The notes: generated by a model from the sequence alone, not told the origin. A stretch of 64,000 nt of DNA from Pseudoxanthobacter soli DSM 19599 (GCA_945898215.1 CAMDHY010000001.1:1-64000); one strand, 5' to 3'. Counted from the stretch's first letter, positions 40,098 through 50,071 are shown. Numbers and translations: made by a program.

Positions 40098-40505
40098 ATG
40101 AAGTTCGGTGGAACAGGGCTGGCCGTCGCGGCGCTCGCGCTGTCGGCGGCGATCATGGCGGGCGTGGGTGCCGCTGTCGCGACGTCCGGGCCGCTCGACG
40201 CGGCCGGCATCCAGTCGACCGTCGGGGGCAAGCGCATCTATCTCGCGACGCCGTTCGGCGGCGAATTCCCGCTGAACTACCGCCCGGGTGGGGTGGTGGA
40301 CGGCGACGGCGAGGCGCTCGGCCTCGGCAAGATGATGGCGCCGAAGGATCGCGGCCGCTGGTGGATCGACGGCAACCGCCTCTGCCAGCAGTGGAAGGAG
40401 TGGTACGACGGCCGCGCCTACTGCTTCACGCTGACCCGCACCGGCGCGAAGTCCTTGCGCTGGGTGCGAGACGACGGCCTCGCCGGCACGGCACGCGTGG
40501 ACTAG
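40098..40505 (+). CDS. Small exported or membrane-anchored hypothetical protein
   Basis: A 135-residue protein behind a strong ribosome site (GGAAGGAGG, five bases before ATG). One N-terminal hydrophobic segment (about 7-30) is a signal peptide or anchor. The mature part has GRWWIDGNRLCQQWKEWYDG and YCFTLTRTG, a Trp/Cys-rich pattern that resembles small alphaproteobacterial secreted proteins of DUF995 type; I am not certain of that family. Two cysteines could form a disulfide. No operon partner: the neighbouring genes are a tRNA on the opposite strand and rlpA after a 436-base gap. Confidence 0.8.
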   Translation: MKFGGTGLAVAALALSAAIMAGVGAAVATSGPLDAAGIQSTVGGKRIYLATPFGGEFPLNYRPGGVVDGDGEALGLGKMMAPKDRGRWWIDGNRLCQQWKEWYDGRAYCFTLTRTGAKSLRWVRDDGLAGTARVD

Positions 40506-40941
40506 GGGCGCGGGAAAAGCGCGTCGACCGTCTGGCTGCGCCTCTCCGAATGCCCCGCGGGCGATACCTCATGGTTGCGACGCGGGGCCAGCCGGTGCGT
40601 GCCGGCGCTCTCCCGCGGCGGGTGCGAATCGGTTCCGGCTTCGCCGCGAATTCGCCAGCAATTGTGCCGATTGCGGCCACCGATCCTTAACGGCGGGCGG
40701 GTCAGGGTCACATTCGCGCCGCATTCGATCCCGAATGGGGAGGTGTGATGCTCGCTCTCCGGCCTTCGGGCCCCGCGAGCGATACCAGCCGAACCCCGGC
40801 CCTTGCAGGTCCCGAGGGGCTGTGCGACTTTTCTCGCGGTTTCCTCCGGCCAGGCCGGTGATGTGACCGCTCCACCGCCCTCGCGAGGGCGATCGGGACT
40901 GGCGAACTTTCGCCATCCATGTCGACGCGAGGCGGGTGCGG
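40506..40941. other. Gene-free region upstream of rlpA
   Basis: 436 bases with no supported gene. The part just before rlpA should hold the promoter for the rlpA-tmk-holB-metG-tatD operon. GAGG at 40930-40933 is the probable ribosome site. Nothing else distinctive is visible. Confidence 0.35.
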
Positions 40942-42369
40942 ATGCGATCAGGGATCGGCGACAGACAGGACACGGCGGCGGCGCGGCGCCGTCGTCCGGC
41001 GATGACGGCCGGGCTCATCGTCGCCGTCGGGTGCGTCGCCGTCGCCGGCTGTACGTCGACGTCGTCGAAGAAGGCCTCGATCGATCCACGTTACGGTGTC
41101 TCGCCGAGCCCGCTGGTGGTCGGTTCGGGTGAGCCCGTGCCGCAGGGGGGCGGGCGCTATCAGGTGGGAAAGCCCTATCGGATCGCCGGCAAGTGGTACA
41201 CGCCGATGGAGAACCCCGGCAACTTCGAGGCCATGGGTGTCGCCTCCTGGTACGGGCCTGGCTTCCACGGTCGGCGCACCGCCAACGGTGAGGTGTTCGA
41301 CCAGCACTCTCTATCCGCCGCCCATCCGACGCTGCCGATGCCGTCTTATGTGCGCGTCACCAACCTCGCCAACGGCAGCTCCGTCATCGTGCGCATCAAC
41401 GACCGCGGCCCCTATCACGGCCGGCGCGTCATCGACGTGTCGCGGCGGGTCGCCGAGATGCTCGACTTCAAGGCGCGCGGCATGGGCCGCGTGCGCGTCC
41501 AGTACGTCGGTCTGGCCCCGATCGAAGGCGACGACGCAAAGGTCCTCGCCGCGACATTCCGGGACGCAGCCTCTGGCCCCGCACCCGTTCCGGGCACGCC
41601 GGCGGCCGAGCCGCGGACGCTGATGATCGCCTCGAAGACGCCGCCCACGGCCGGCACGAGCCCGACGAGCGCCCGCACGACGACGTCGACGGCGACGCGG
41701 GCCTCGACACCGCTGCTGCGTTCCAGCGAGCGCGGCGTCGTGCGGCCGGCACCGACGGTCGCCCGGCCGGTTGTCGCGCCGGCGGCGGCCGCGCCGGCAG
41801 CCGTTTCTCCCGGCGTCTCCCCGGAGCAGACGCCGGTGGAGGAAATCCGCACCATCGAGATCGCCGGCATGCTGGTGACCACGCCGCGAGCACGGCCCCA
41901 GGGGGCTGGAAGTCCGGCCGGAATCCCGGCCGATTACGCCACCGGCGTCCAGGTCGCCTCTCTTGACCCCGCCCTCTCGCCAGCCCTGTCTGCCAACCAG
42001 CCCGCCGTGGCGACGACGCCACAGCCGGCCGTCATGGCCGCCGCTGCGCCCGTCATGGAGCCGCTGGCTCTCGGCGCCGAGGCGCCGGCCGGAGGGGCCG
42101 AGACCGCCTTGCCGCCCTACGGCGCTGCCGAAGTGGCGGCCGCGACCCTCGGCCCGGCGCCTCGGCTGCCCGTCCGCAATCCGAACGCGCCGCCGCCGGC
42201 CTCGATCGACGATCTTCTGGCGACACCCCCGCCGGCCGCGCCCGTCTATGCGCCGTCGGCTTCGTTCGCCCCGGTCGGTTCCACGGACGCGACCGGCCTT
42301 GCGATCGGCCGATTCGTCGCACCGACCCGCGCCGGCGTGCCGAGCGGCGGAGCGCCGCTGACACGGTGA
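40942..42369 (+). CDS. rlpA: RlpA-like lipoprotein (septal ring lytic transglycosylase family) with long disordered tail
   Basis: A 475-residue lipoprotein. The lipobox is VAVAGC, Cys near residue 36. The double-psi beta-barrel (about 90-195) has MGVASWYGPGFHGRRTANGEVFD with the catalytic-type residues, ALPMP-like TLPMPSYVRVTNLANG and VRINDRGPYHGRRVIDVSRRVAEML. RlpA proteins bind or cleave denuded peptidoglycan at the septum. From about residue 205 the protein is Pro/Ala/Thr-rich and apparently disordered, and I see no C-terminal SPOR domain, which many RlpA proteins have. ATG 40942 follows GAGG by eight bases; GTG 40936 is an alternative. The stop overlaps the GTG of tmk (GTGA). Confidence 0.9.
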   Translation: MRSGIGDRQDTAAARRRRPAMTAGLIVAVGCVAVAGCTSTSSKKASIDPRYGVSPSPLVVGSGEPVPQGGGRYQVGKPYRIAGKWYTPMENPGNFEAMGVASWYGPGFHGRRTANGEVFDQHSLSAAHPTLPMPSYVRVTNLANGSSVIVRINDRGPYHGRRVIDVSRRVAEMLDFKARGMGRVRVQYVGLAPIEGDDAKVLAATFRDAASGPAPVPGTPAAEPRTLMIASKTPPTAGTSPTSARTTTSTATRASTPLLRSSERGVVRPAPTVARPVVAPAAAAPAAVSPGVSPEQTPVEEIRTIEIAGMLVTTPRARPQGAGSPAGIPADYATGVQVASLDPALSPALSANQPAVATTPQPAVMAAAAPVMEPLALGAEAPAGGAETALPPYGAAEVAAATLGPAPRLPVRNPNAPPPASIDDLLATPPPAAPVYAPSASFAPVGSTDATGLAIGRFVAPTRAGVPSGGAPLTR

Positions 42370-43058
42370 CGGCGTCGCTGTCGTCGCCGCACGGGTCCCG
42401 ACGCGGCCGCCTTGTCACGTTCGAAGGCGGCGAGGGGGCCGGCAAGTCCACCCAGATCGCGCGTCTCGCTGACCGCCTCGACGGAATGGGCGTGCGCGTC
42501 GTGCGCACCCGCGAGCCTGGCGGCACACCCGGTGCAGAGGCCGTGCGCCGCGTGCTGCTTGCGGGTGGTGCACGCAGCTTCGGATCGGCGGCGGAGGCCC
42601 TGCTCTTCGCCGCCGCGCGGGCGGACCATGTCGACCGCCTGATCGCCCCGGCACTCTGCGACGGCACGTTCGTACTCTGTGACCGCTTCACCGACTCGAC
42701 GCGGGTGTACCAGGGGACCGCCGGCGTCCCGGCTCCGCTCCTGGCGGCGCTCGAGCGGATCGCCCTCGGCGGCGTCACGCCCGATCTCACCATCATCCTC
42801 GACGTCCCCGCCGCGGTCGGCCTCGCCCGCGTGGCTGGCCGCGCCGCCGGCGGACCGGATCGCTTCGAGGGCGACCCGATCGAGGAGCACGAAGCCCGCC
42901 GACAGGCCTTTCTCGCCATCGCCCGCGCGGAAGCCGGCCGCTGCGTCGTTGTCGACGCGACGGCGGACGCCAACGCCGTCGCGGACGCGGTGTGGCGGGC
43001 CGTCCGCGACCGCCTGCCGGAGGCGGCCGCAGCGGCGACGCCCGTCGCGGGAGCCTGA
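42366..43058 (+). CDS. tmk: Thymidylate kinase
   Basis: A 230-residue kinase that phosphorylates dTMP to dTDP. The P-loop is GGEGAGKST (21-29). REPGGTPGAE, LLFAAARADHV and the DR motif VLCDRFTDST are all present, and a LID-like segment follows (GRAAGGPDRFEGD). The N-terminal 15 residues are an extra unstructured stretch before GRLVTFEG. It starts at GTG 42366 inside the rlpA stop and is followed five bases later by holB, the usual pairing. Confidence 0.96.
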   Translation: MTASLSSPHGSRRGRLVTFEGGEGAGKSTQIARLADRLDGMGVRVVRTREPGGTPGAEAVRRVLLAGGARSFGSAAEALLFAAARADHVDRLIAPALCDGTFVLCDRFTDSTRVYQGTAGVPAPLLAALERIALGGVTPDLTIILDVPAAVGLARVAGRAAGGPDRFEGDPIEEHEARRQAFLAIARAEAGRCVVVDATADANAVADAVWRAVRDRLPEAAAAATPVAGA

Positions 43059-43063
43059 GCGCG

Positions 43064-44119
43064 ATGGCGAGGGCCGCGATCCCGCGTGATGCGCCACCGG
43101 CGAACGAGGCCGACGCCATCACCGGCATCGAGGCACCGCGGGACCACCTGCGCTTTATCGGCCATAGGGCGACGGAATCGGATGTGCTGGAAGCGCTGCG
43201 GGCCGGCTCGCTGCCGCACGCCCTCCTGCTCGGCGGCGCGCGCGGCATCGGCAAGGCGACATTCGCGTTCCGCCTCGCCCGTTTCCTGCTCGCCGGCGGT
43301 GATCCGCGCAGCGACTCACTCGCCGTCGATCACGCAGCGTCCGCCGTGCGGCTTGTGAACGCCGGCGCCCATCCCGACATGTTGGTGCTGTCGCGCGCCT
43401 TCAACGAGGCGACAGGCCGCTTCCGCGCTGACATCCTCGTCGATGACGTCCGTCGGCTGGTGCCGTTCTTCGGCTCGACACCCGCCCTCGGCGGCTGGCG
43501 CATCGCCATCGTCGACGCGGCCGACGACCTCAACCTCAACGCCGCCAACGCGCTCCTGAAGACGCTCGAGGAGCCGCCGCCGCGCTCGCTGTTCCTGCTC
43601 GTCTCGCACGCGCCGGGCCGGCTGCTCGCAACGATCCGTTCGCGCTGCCGCCTCGTCCGTATGGCGCCGCTGCGCGACGCCGAGGTCGTTACCGGGCTTT
43701 CGGCGATCGGCCTCGGCGATGGCGCAGAGTCGGCCGCGGCCCGCGCCGAGGGCTCCCTGCGTGCCGCCATCCTGCTCGCGGCCGGCGGCGATCGTGACGT
43801 CACCACCCTCGTCTCGGGCCTGCTGGACCGCCTGCCGGGGCTCGACCGCCGCGCCCTCGGCAAGCTCGCCGATGCCGTCGGCAGTCGGGAAGGGGAGGCG
43901 GCCTTCGCCGCCACCATCGAACTCGTGCGGGACTTCGTCGCGCGACGCGTCCGGGTGGAGGCGGTGGCGGCGGCTCCGCCCGCCGTGCTTGCCGCCTGGG
44001 CCGAGGTATGGGAAAAGGTCGACCGCGCCGTCGGCCGTGCCGAGGCGCTCAATCTCGACCGCAGACAGGTCGTGCTCGGGGTCTTCCGCGATCTCGCCGA
44101 GGCGGCGAAACGCGGCTGA
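43064..44119 (+). CDS. holB: DNA polymerase III subunit delta'
   Basis: A 351-residue clamp-loader subunit. AAA+ core: [18 protein letters not shown] with a P-loop-like GARGIGKAT (58-66). [43 protein letters not shown] spans Walker B and the switch region, and TIRSRCRLV carries the SRC motif. Delta' assists loading of the sliding clamp during replication. The N-terminal 30 residues are variable, as often in alphaproteobacteria. It lies between tmk and metG in the conserved order. Confidence 0.95.
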   Translation: MARAAIPRDAPPANEADAITGIEAPRDHLRFIGHRATESDVLEALRAGSLPHALLLGGARGIGKATFAFRLARFLLAGGDPRSDSLAVDHAASAVRLVNAGAHPDMLVLSRAFNEATGRFRADILVDDVRRLVPFFGSTPALGGWRIAIVDAADDLNLNAANALLKTLEEPPPRSLFLLVSHAPGRLLATIRSRCRLVRMAPLRDAEVVTGLSAIGLGDGAESAAARAEGSLRAAILLAAGGDRDVTTLVSGLLDRLPGLDRRALGKLADAVGSREGEAAFAATIELVRDFVARRVRVEAVAAAPPAVLAAWAEVWEKVDRAVGRAEALNLDRRQVVLGVFRDLAEAAKRG

Positions 44120-44184
44120 CGACGGGCGCGGCGTCCCGTCGGCTCCCCTTCGCGGCGGCCGATTCCGCCCGGTGGACCCGACTG

Positions 44185-45738
44185 ATGAGCGACGCGCGCA
44201 AGTTCTACGTGACGACGGCGATCTCCTATCCCAACGGCGCCCCGCACATCGGCCACGCCTACGAGGCGATCGCCACGGACGCCATCGCCCGCTTCAAGCG
44301 GCTCGACGGCTTCGACGTCTACTTCCTGACCGGCACCGACGAGCACGGCATCAAGATGGTGCAGACGGCGGCGCGCGAGGGCATCACGCCGCGCGAACTC
44401 GCCGAGCGCAACGTGCCGCTCTTCCAGAAGATGGTCGCGGCCTTCGGCTGCTCGAACGACGACTTCATCCGCACCACCGAGCCTCGCCACTATGCGGCGA
44501 GCCAGGCGATCTGGGAGCGCATGCAGGCGGCCGGGGACATCTATCTCGACACCTACGCCGGCTGGTACTCGGTGCGTGACGAAGCCTTCTACGGCGAAGG
44601 GGAGACGACCGTCGGCGACGACGGCGTCCGCCGTGGTCCGCAGGGTTCGCCGGTCGAATGGGTGGAGGAGGAGAGCTACTTCTTCCGCCTCTCCGCCTAC
44701 CAGGAGAAGCTGCTCGCCCACTACGATGCCCATCCCGACTACATCGGCCCGGACGAGCGTCGCAATGAGGTGGTGAGCTTCGTCAAGTCCGGCCTTCGCG
44801 ACCTGTCGATCTCGCGCACCACCTTCGACTGGGGCGTGCCGGTGCCGGGCGACCCGCGTCACGTCATGTACGTCTGGGTCGACGCGCTCACCAACTACAT
44901 CACCGGCGCCGGCTTCCCGGACGTCGAGGGCGAAAGCTTCCGCCGCTGGTGGCCGGCCGACCTCCACGTCATCGGCAAGGATATCGTCCGCTTCCACGCC
45001 GTCTACTGGCCGGCCTTCCTGATATCGGCCGGCCTGCCGCTGCCGAAGCGCGTCTACGGCCACGGCTTCCTGTTCAACCGCGGCGAGAAGATGTCGAAGT
45101 CGGTCGGCAACGTCATCGACCCGTTCAGCCTCGTCGATCACTACGGCGTCGACCCGGTGCGCTATTTCTTCCTGCGCGAGGTGCCATTCGGCCAGGACGG
45201 CAACTACAGCCACGAGGCGATCGTCCAGCGCATCAACGCCGATCTCGCCAACGACCTCGGCAACCTGGCGCAGCGCTCGCTGTCGATGATCGCCAAGAAC
45301 TGCGAGGGCAGGGTGCCCGACATCGGCGCGCTCACGCCGGCCGACGAAGCGATTCTCGCCCGCGCAGATGCCCTGCTGCCGCTCTGCCGCTCGGCGATGG
45401 ACCGGCAGGAGATCCACTCTGCGCTTGGCGCGATCTGGGCGGTCGTCGCGGAGGCGAACCGCTATTTCGCCGGCGAGGAGCCTTGGAAGCTGCGCAAGAC
45501 CGACCCGGCGCGCATGGCGACCGTGCTCGCCGTCACCGCGGAGGTGATCCGCCAGGTCGCTGTGCTGGCCCAGCCTGTGATGCCCACGGCGGCGGCGAAG
45601 ATCCTCGACCAGCTCGCGGTCACCCCCGAGCAGCGCACCTTCGCGAGCCTCGGCCCGGCCGGCCGCCTCGTCGCCGGCACGCCGCTGCCGGCGCCGGAGG
45701 GCGTCTTCCCGCGCTATGTCGAGGCCGAGGCGACCTGA
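44185..45738 (+). CDS. metG: Methionyl-tRNA synthetase
   Basis: A 517-residue class I synthetase. The HIGH motif is HIGH at 21-24 ([10 protein letters not shown]) and KMSKS is at 302-306. [24 protein letters not shown] and [20 protein letters not shown] are family signatures. The zinc-knuckle cysteines and C-terminal tRNA-binding (EMAP) domain are absent, so this is the shorter alphaproteobacterial MetG form. ATG 44185 starts directly at the catalytic domain. The stop shares its last base with the tatD start. Confidence 0.97.
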   Translation: MSDARKFYVTTAISYPNGAPHIGHAYEAIATDAIARFKRLDGFDVYFLTGTDEHGIKMVQTAAREGITPRELAERNVPLFQKMVAAFGCSNDDFIRTTEPRHYAASQAIWERMQAAGDIYLDTYAGWYSVRDEAFYGEGETTVGDDGVRRGPQGSPVEWVEEESYFFRLSAYQEKLLAHYDAHPDYIGPDERRNEVVSFVKSGLRDLSISRTTFDWGVPVPGDPRHVMYVWVDALTNYITGAGFPDVEGESFRRWWPADLHVIGKDIVRFHAVYWPAFLISAGLPLPKRVYGHGFLFNRGEKMSKSVGNVIDPFSLVDHYGVDPVRYFFLREVPFGQDGNYSHEAIVQRINADLANDLGNLAQRSLSMIAKNCEGRVPDIGALTPADEAILARADALLPLCRSAMDRQEIHSALGAIWAVVAEANRYFAGEEPWKLRKTDPARMATVLAVTAEVIRQVAVLAQPVMPTAAAKILDQLAVTPEQRTFASLGPAGRLVAGTPLPAPEGVFPRYVEAEAT

Positions 45739-46526
45739 TGCTGGTCGACAGCCACTGCCACCTCGACGTCCCGGATTTCGAGGCGGACCGCGCGGCGCTG
45801 ATCGAGCGTGCGGCCGCCGCCGGTGTCGGCGCGATGGTGACGATCTCGACGCGCGTGCGCCGCTTCGACGCGCTGCGCGCGATCGTCGAGGCGGACGACC
45901 GTATCTGGTGCTCGGTCGGCACCCATCCGCACCAGGCCGGCGAAGAGAAGGATGTGCCCCTCGACGACATCCTGCGCCTCGCCGAGCATCCGCGCGTGGT
46001 GGCGATCGGCGAGGCCGGGCTCGACTACCACTACGACACCGCGCCGCGCGACGACCAGATGGCGGGCTTCCGCCGCCACATCGAGGCGGCCCGCATCACC
46101 GGCCTGCCGCTGGTCATCCACGCCCGCTCCGCCGACGAGGACGTGGCGCGCACGCTCGAGGACGAGATGGGGAAGGGGGCCTTCACCGCCGTTCTCCACT
46201 GCTTCTCCTCCGGCGCCGAACTGGCGCGGCGCGGGCTGGCGCTCGGTCTCTATGTGTCGTTCTCCGGAATCCTAACCTTCAAGGCCTCCGACGAACTGCG
46301 CGCCATCGCCGCCGACGTGCCGCTCGACCGGCTGCTGGTGGAGACGGACGCGCCGTTCCTGTCGCCGATGCCGCTGCGCGGCAAGCGCAACGAGCCGGCC
46401 CACGTTGTCCACACGGCGGCGACGCTGGCGGCCGTGAAGGGCGTCACGCCGGAGGCAATTGCGGCGGTGACGACGGACAACTTTTACCGCCTGTTCTCGC
46501 GGGCGGTGCGGCCGGCCGGCGCATGA
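45738..46526 (+). CDS. tatD: TatD-family metal-dependent hydrolase
   Basis: A 262-residue TIM-barrel hydrolase, probably a 3'-5' DNA/RNA exonuclease like YcfH/Yab[11 protein letters not shown] supplies the first metal histidines, CSVGTHPHQ and AIGEAGLDYHY the conserved Glu, LPLVIHARSADED and VLHCFSSG further histidines, and LLVETDAPFLSP the Asp. It is translationally coupled to metG (one-base overlap) and to the next gene (ATGA), the standard alphaproteobacterial arrangement. Confidence 0.95.
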   Translation: MLVDSHCHLDVPDFEADRAALIERAAAAGVGAMVTISTRVRRFDALRAIVEADDRIWCSVGTHPHQAGEEKDVPLDDILRLAEHPRVVAIGEAGLDYHYDTAPRDDQMAGFRRHIEAARITGLPLVIHARSADEDVARTLEDEMGKGAFTAVLHCFSSGAELARRGLALGLYVSFSGILTFKASDELRAIAADVPLDRLLVETDAPFLSPMPLRGKRNEPAHVVHTAATLAAVKGVTPEAIAAVTTDNFYRLFSRAVRPAGA

Positions 46527-47353
46527 GTTCCGACGTCCTCGAGTTCACCATCCTCGGCTGCGGCTCGTCGACCGGCGTGCCGCGCCTCGACGGCGACTGG
46601 GGCACCTGCGACCCGGAAAACCCGCGCAACCGCCGCCGCCGCTGCTCGCTGCTCGTGCGCCGGATCGGGGCGGGGGGCACGACGACGGTGCTCGTCGACA
46701 CCGGGCCGGACGTGCGGGAGCAACTGCTGTCGGTCGGCGTGACGACGCTCGACGGCGTCCTCTACACCCACCCGCACGCCGATCACCTGCACGGCATCGA
46801 CGATCTGCGCGGGCTCGCCCTGCGCAACCGCCGCCTGATCGACGTCTATCTCGATGAGCCGACAGCCGAGCGCGCCCACCAGGCGTTCGGCTATTGCTTC
46901 CGGACGCCGCCGGGCTCGTCCTATCCGCCGATCCTCGCCGAGCACCGCATCCGCCCCGGCGCGGCCTTCACCATCGAGGGCGGGGGTGGCCCCGTGCCGG
47001 TGCTGCCGTTCCTGCAGAACCACGGCGACATCGACTCGCTCGGCTTCCGTTTCGCAGGACTGGCCTATTCGAGCGACCTGCACGACCTGCCGGCCGACAG
47101 CCTGCCGCATCTCGCGGGGCTGGATATCTGGATCGTCGACGCCTTGCGCGAGCGCGCCCACGGGAGCCACTTCACCGTCAGCGATGCCCTCAGTTGGATC
47201 GAGCGGCTGAAGCCTCGCCGCGCGGTCCTGACCGACCTCAACATCGACCTCGACTATGCGACGCTCGCCGCGCAGCTGCCGCCACATGTCGTGCCGGCCT
47301 TTGACGGGCTCGTGCTGGCGCTGCCGGCGCCGCCCGGATCGCCCACGGGCTAG
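46523..47353 (+). CDS. MBL-fold metallo-hydrolase (PhnP-like)
   Basis: A 276-residue metallo-beta-lactamase-fold phosphodiesterase-like protein. FTILGCGSSTGVPR opens the domain; the metal motif YTHPHADHLHGIDDLR (HxHxDH) is intact. Downstream are FLQNHGDIDSLGFRF, YSSDLHDL and a C-terminal LTDLNIDLDY, as in PhnP and related cyclic phosphodiesterases. It ends the rlpA-tmk-holB-metG-tatD operon. Its TAG at 47351-47353 overlaps the stop of the convergent porin gene through the palindrome CTAG. Confidence 0.93.
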   Translation: MSSDVLEFTILGCGSSTGVPRLDGDWGTCDPENPRNRRRRCSLLVRRIGAGGTTTVLVDTGPDVREQLLSVGVTTLDGVLYTHPHADHLHGIDDLRGLALRNRRLIDVYLDEPTAERAHQAFGYCFRTPPGSSYPPILAEHRIRPGAAFTIEGGGGPVPVLPFLQNHGDIDSLGFRFAGLAYSSDLHDLPADSLPHLAGLDIWIVDALRERAHGSHFTVSDALSWIERLKPRRAVLTDLNIDLDYATLAAQLPPHVVPAFDGLVLALPAPPGSPTG

Positions 47354-48687
47354 AAGTTCGCCGAGGTCTTCAGGCCGAGGACGAGCACGTCCTTGTTCTT
47401 GTCGGTGCCGCCGGGGCGGTGAACGTACTGGACGTTCGGCCGGAACAGCAGCCCGGCGGTCGGCCGGACCGTGTAGTAGACCTCAAAAGCGTACTCGGTG
47501 TCCTGCACCGCCACCGGCCCGAGCCCGGCGCGGTTCTGCGCCCGCTGCGACTTCGCCACGTTGTCGTTGACGTGCGTCGCACCGGCGGCAAACGCGATGT
47601 CGTCCTGCGGGCGCGAGGCGAACAACCCGGTGTAGACGACGCCGATCGCGCCCTGGCGGTCGGTGAAGGAGGTCCGCTCGTCCGACCAGACGGCGTTCAG
47701 GAATACGTTCACGCGCTCCGACACCTGCTGCTGGAAATTGATGTAGGCGCCCCAGCGGCCGCGGTCCTGCGCCGGTGGCAGGCCGGTGACGGCGAAGAAG
47801 TTGCCGTTCCGGTCGTAGGCGACGTTGTCGGCGCTCGCGGTCGCATACCAGGCGCCGACCTTGTAGCTGCCGGGCAGGGCGCCGTCGCCGAAGCTCGGCG
47901 TCCACGCGACCTCCGCCGGCAGCAACGCCCCGGTCGAGTCCTCGAACCACACCGGCAGCAGGGCGTCCGCCGTGCCGAGATATTTCGGGTTCATGTCGTA
48001 GACGCCGGCCTGGACATAGCCGAAGCCCTGCACGTTCACCTTGAGGCGCGTGCCCCACTGGCTGATCGGCCAGTTGTAGATGTAGTCGCCGTCGAGGTTG
48101 CCCGGATTGGCGCCGCAGAAGGTCAGGTTCTGGAAGTCGCAGGAGAAGGCGGCGAAATCCTCGCCGAAGGTCATGCGGCCGACTTTCCAGTCGAGAAGAT
48201 CGTCGGCGAAGGTCTGCTGATACCAGAACTGGGTCAGCCGCGCCGTCTGGCCGCGGCCGAACACCTCCTGCACCTGCTGCAGCGTGCCGAGCTTCGCGTC
48301 GGTGCTGAGGTTGCGGCCGTCGCGCTGCGTGAACGTCACCTGGAAACGGGCGTCCGGCACCCCGAGTAGCTTGTCGAGATCGAGCGTGACGCCGGCGGTC
48401 CACTGGTCTGCATAGCGGACCATCTGCCGGTCGCCACCGGTCGCGTTGTAGGCGACCTCGCTGACATAGCCGAACTGGAAGTCGAAGCCCTTGTCGCGCA
48501 GCCGCAGGCGTTCGCCGGCCCAGTCGCCGAACAGCCAGGGCTCGGAATCGGCGGCGGACGTGGTGGCGGGCGACGTCTCGACGGACGACTTGGCGACGGA
48601 CGGCTCATCGGCCCACGAGACGAGAGGCAGGAGCAGAAGCGCAACGAAGGCTAACGAACCGCCGGCCGCTGCTGGTTGCGCCATCAC
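47350..48687 (-). CDS. OprB-type carbohydrate-selective porin
   Basis: A 445-residue outer-membrane protein. A signal peptide covers about 1-26 (LAFVALLLLPLVSWA). Family features are GDWAGERLRLRDKGFDFQFGYVSE at the N-terminus, WYQQTFADDLLDWKVGRM, CDFQNLTFCG and repeated amphipathic strands. It ends in Phe (KTSANF), the usual terminal residue for BAM-dependent barrels. OprB porins let sugars cross the outer membrane. It is not next to the sugar ABC genes at 23.9-28.7 kb, so a functional link is only possible. The start has little ribosome-site support; M2 is equally plausible. Confidence 0.93.
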   Translation of the reverse strand: MMAQPAAAGGSLAFVALLLLPLVSWADEPSVAKSSVETSPATTSAADSEPWLFGDWAGERLRLRDKGFDFQFGYVSEVAYNATGGDRQMVRYADQWTAGVTLDLDKLLGVPDARFQVTFTQRDGRNLSTDAKLGTLQQVQEVFGRGQTARLTQFWYQQTFADDLLDWKVGRMTFGEDFAAFSCDFQNLTFCGANPGNLDGDYIYNWPISQWGTRLKVNVQGFGYVQAGVYDMNPKYLGTADALLPVWFEDSTGALLPAEVAWTPSFGDGALPGSYKVGAWYATASADNVAYDRNGNFFAVTGLPPAQDRGRWGAYINFQQQVSERVNVFLNAVWSDERTSFTDRQGAIGVVYTGLFASRPQDDIAFAAGATHVNDNVAKSQRAQNRAGLGPVAVQDTEYAFEVYYTVRPTAGLLFRPNVQYVHRPGGTDKNKDVLVLGLKTSANF

Positions 48688-49150
48688 CGTCTCCCGATCG
48701 TTTGCCGCCGTGCATTCTGTGTGCGCGGATTTCAGGACCGGGCCGCGGGGCGCCGGGTCATCGTCGACTATTAGATGATTCTCGCGGATCGCCGATCAGC
48801 CGCGTCGGATCGTCCCCAGGATGCGCGCTCCTCGTCGGGGCGCCGAAAGTGCGCGGCGGCACCGGTGGCCCGAACCGGATCGTGGCGCTCGTCAGAGGAT
48901 TGCCGCATAGGATGGACGGCGGCGCCGACTCGGTCGGCGCCGCCGGCGCGGTCGCCGGGCACACGTGTCCGGATTTCGGTTCCATAATCCATGTTATGCG
49001 ACATTCCGATATGCTAAGCCTTTGGCGCCATCTGAGTGGCTACGCCTGGACGTTCCCGACGAAGCCCACCGCCTTCACCGGACCGACGGCCCTCGCCGGC
49101 CGATCGCGATCAGCGCCGCCGCGAAGCCCGACGGCGCGGAGGGCATCGCG
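48688..49150. other. Gene-free region with strong hairpin upstream of mazG
   Basis: 463 bases between the divergent porin and mazG genes. It contains a perfect 11-bp inverted repeat, GGCGGCGCCGA (48918-48928) and TCGGCGCCGCC (48934-48944), with a five-base loop CTCGG. No T-run follows, so intrinsic termination is unlikely; a transcript hairpin or protein site is possible. The mazG ribosome site GGAGG sits just before 49151. Confidence 0.5.
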
Positions 49151-49978
49151 ATGACGCCGACACGCGACATCGAGCGCCTCGTCGAGATCATGGCGCGGCT
49201 GCGCGATCCGGACCGCGGCTGTCCGTGGGACGTCCAGCAGACCTTCGCGACGATCGTTCCGTACACGATCGAGGAAGCCTACGAGGTGGCCGATGCCATC
49301 GAGCGCGGCGATCTCGACGATCTCCGCGACGAGCTCGGCGATCTGTTGCTGCAGGTCGTTTTCCACGCGCGCATGGCCGAGGAAGCCGGCGCCTTCGGCT
49401 TCGGCGACGTCGTGCTCGCCATCAACGAGAAGCTGGTTCGCCGGCACCCGCACGTCTTCGGCGATCTAGAGGGGGCCGATCCGCAGGCCGTGAAGCGGCT
49501 GTGGGCGACGATCAAAGCGCAGGAGAAGCAGGCGCGTCTCGCACGGCGCGCCGCTCAGGGGCTGCCGCCGGATCCGCCGGCAGGGGCCCTCGACGGGGTT
49601 CCCGGCGCCCTGCCCGCCCTCGGCCGCGCCGTCAAGCTGCAGGAGCGCGCCGCGCGCGTCGGCTTCGACTGGCCCGAAGTCCGCCAGGTGCTCGACAAGA
49701 TCGAGGAGGAAGTCGCGGAGCTGCGCGCCGAGCTCACCGCCGGCGATCCCACCCGGCTGGCAGACGAGGTCGGTGACCTGCTGTTCGCAGTCGCCAATCT
49801 CGCCCGCCACGCCGGCGTCGACCCGGAGACGGCGCTCGCCGGCACCAACGGCAAGTTCACTCGCCGCTTCGCCCACATCGAGGCGCGCCTCGCCGAGGTC
49901 GGTCGCGGCCCGCACGAGGCGAGCCTCGAGGAGATGGAGGCCCTGTGGCAGGAGGCGAAGGCCGAGGAGCGCCGCTGA
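49151..49978 (+). CDS. mazG: Nucleoside triphosphate pyrophosphohydrolase MazG
   Basis: A 275-residue tandem-domain MazG. The N-terminal domain has RDPDRGCPWDVQQTFATIVPYTIEEAYE (W-D-x-x-Q and E-E-x-x-E metal ligands) and DELGDLLLQVVFHARMAEE. The C-terminal domain repeats this as KIEEEVAELRAEL and LADEVGDLLFAVANLARH. MazG hydrolyses NTPs to NMP and pyrophosphate and influences nucleotide-pool and alarmone levels. ATG 49151 lies eight bases after GGAGG; an open frame upstream to 48965 is not homologous. In many alphaproteobacteria mazG follows hflX; here it is on the opposite strand with one gene between. Confidence 0.95.
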   Translation: MTPTRDIERLVEIMARLRDPDRGCPWDVQQTFATIVPYTIEEAYEVADAIERGDLDDLRDELGDLLLQVVFHARMAEEAGAFGFGDVVLAINEKLVRRHPHVFGDLEGADPQAVKRLWATIKAQEKQARLARRAAQGLPPDPPAGALDGVPGALPALGRAVKLQERAARVGFDWPEVRQVLDKIEEEVAELRAELTAGDPTRLADEVGDLLFAVANLARHAGVDPETALAGTNGKFTRRFAHIEARLAEVGRGPHEASLEEMEALWQEAKAEERR

Positions 49979-50071
49979 CGGCCCCGTCGGGTGGCCGTCA
50001 GCCGCGACAGAGCATCGAGACGTCAACGCCTTAGGGACGCCCCCTCGCCGGTCGTCTCAGGCTGCGCCGCC

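Noticed and set aside
47350-47353. Shared CTAG at the stops of the MBL and porin genes as a regulatory site
   Set aside because: A palindromic TAG/CTA overlap between convergent genes is a simple coincidence of packing and gives no further signal.
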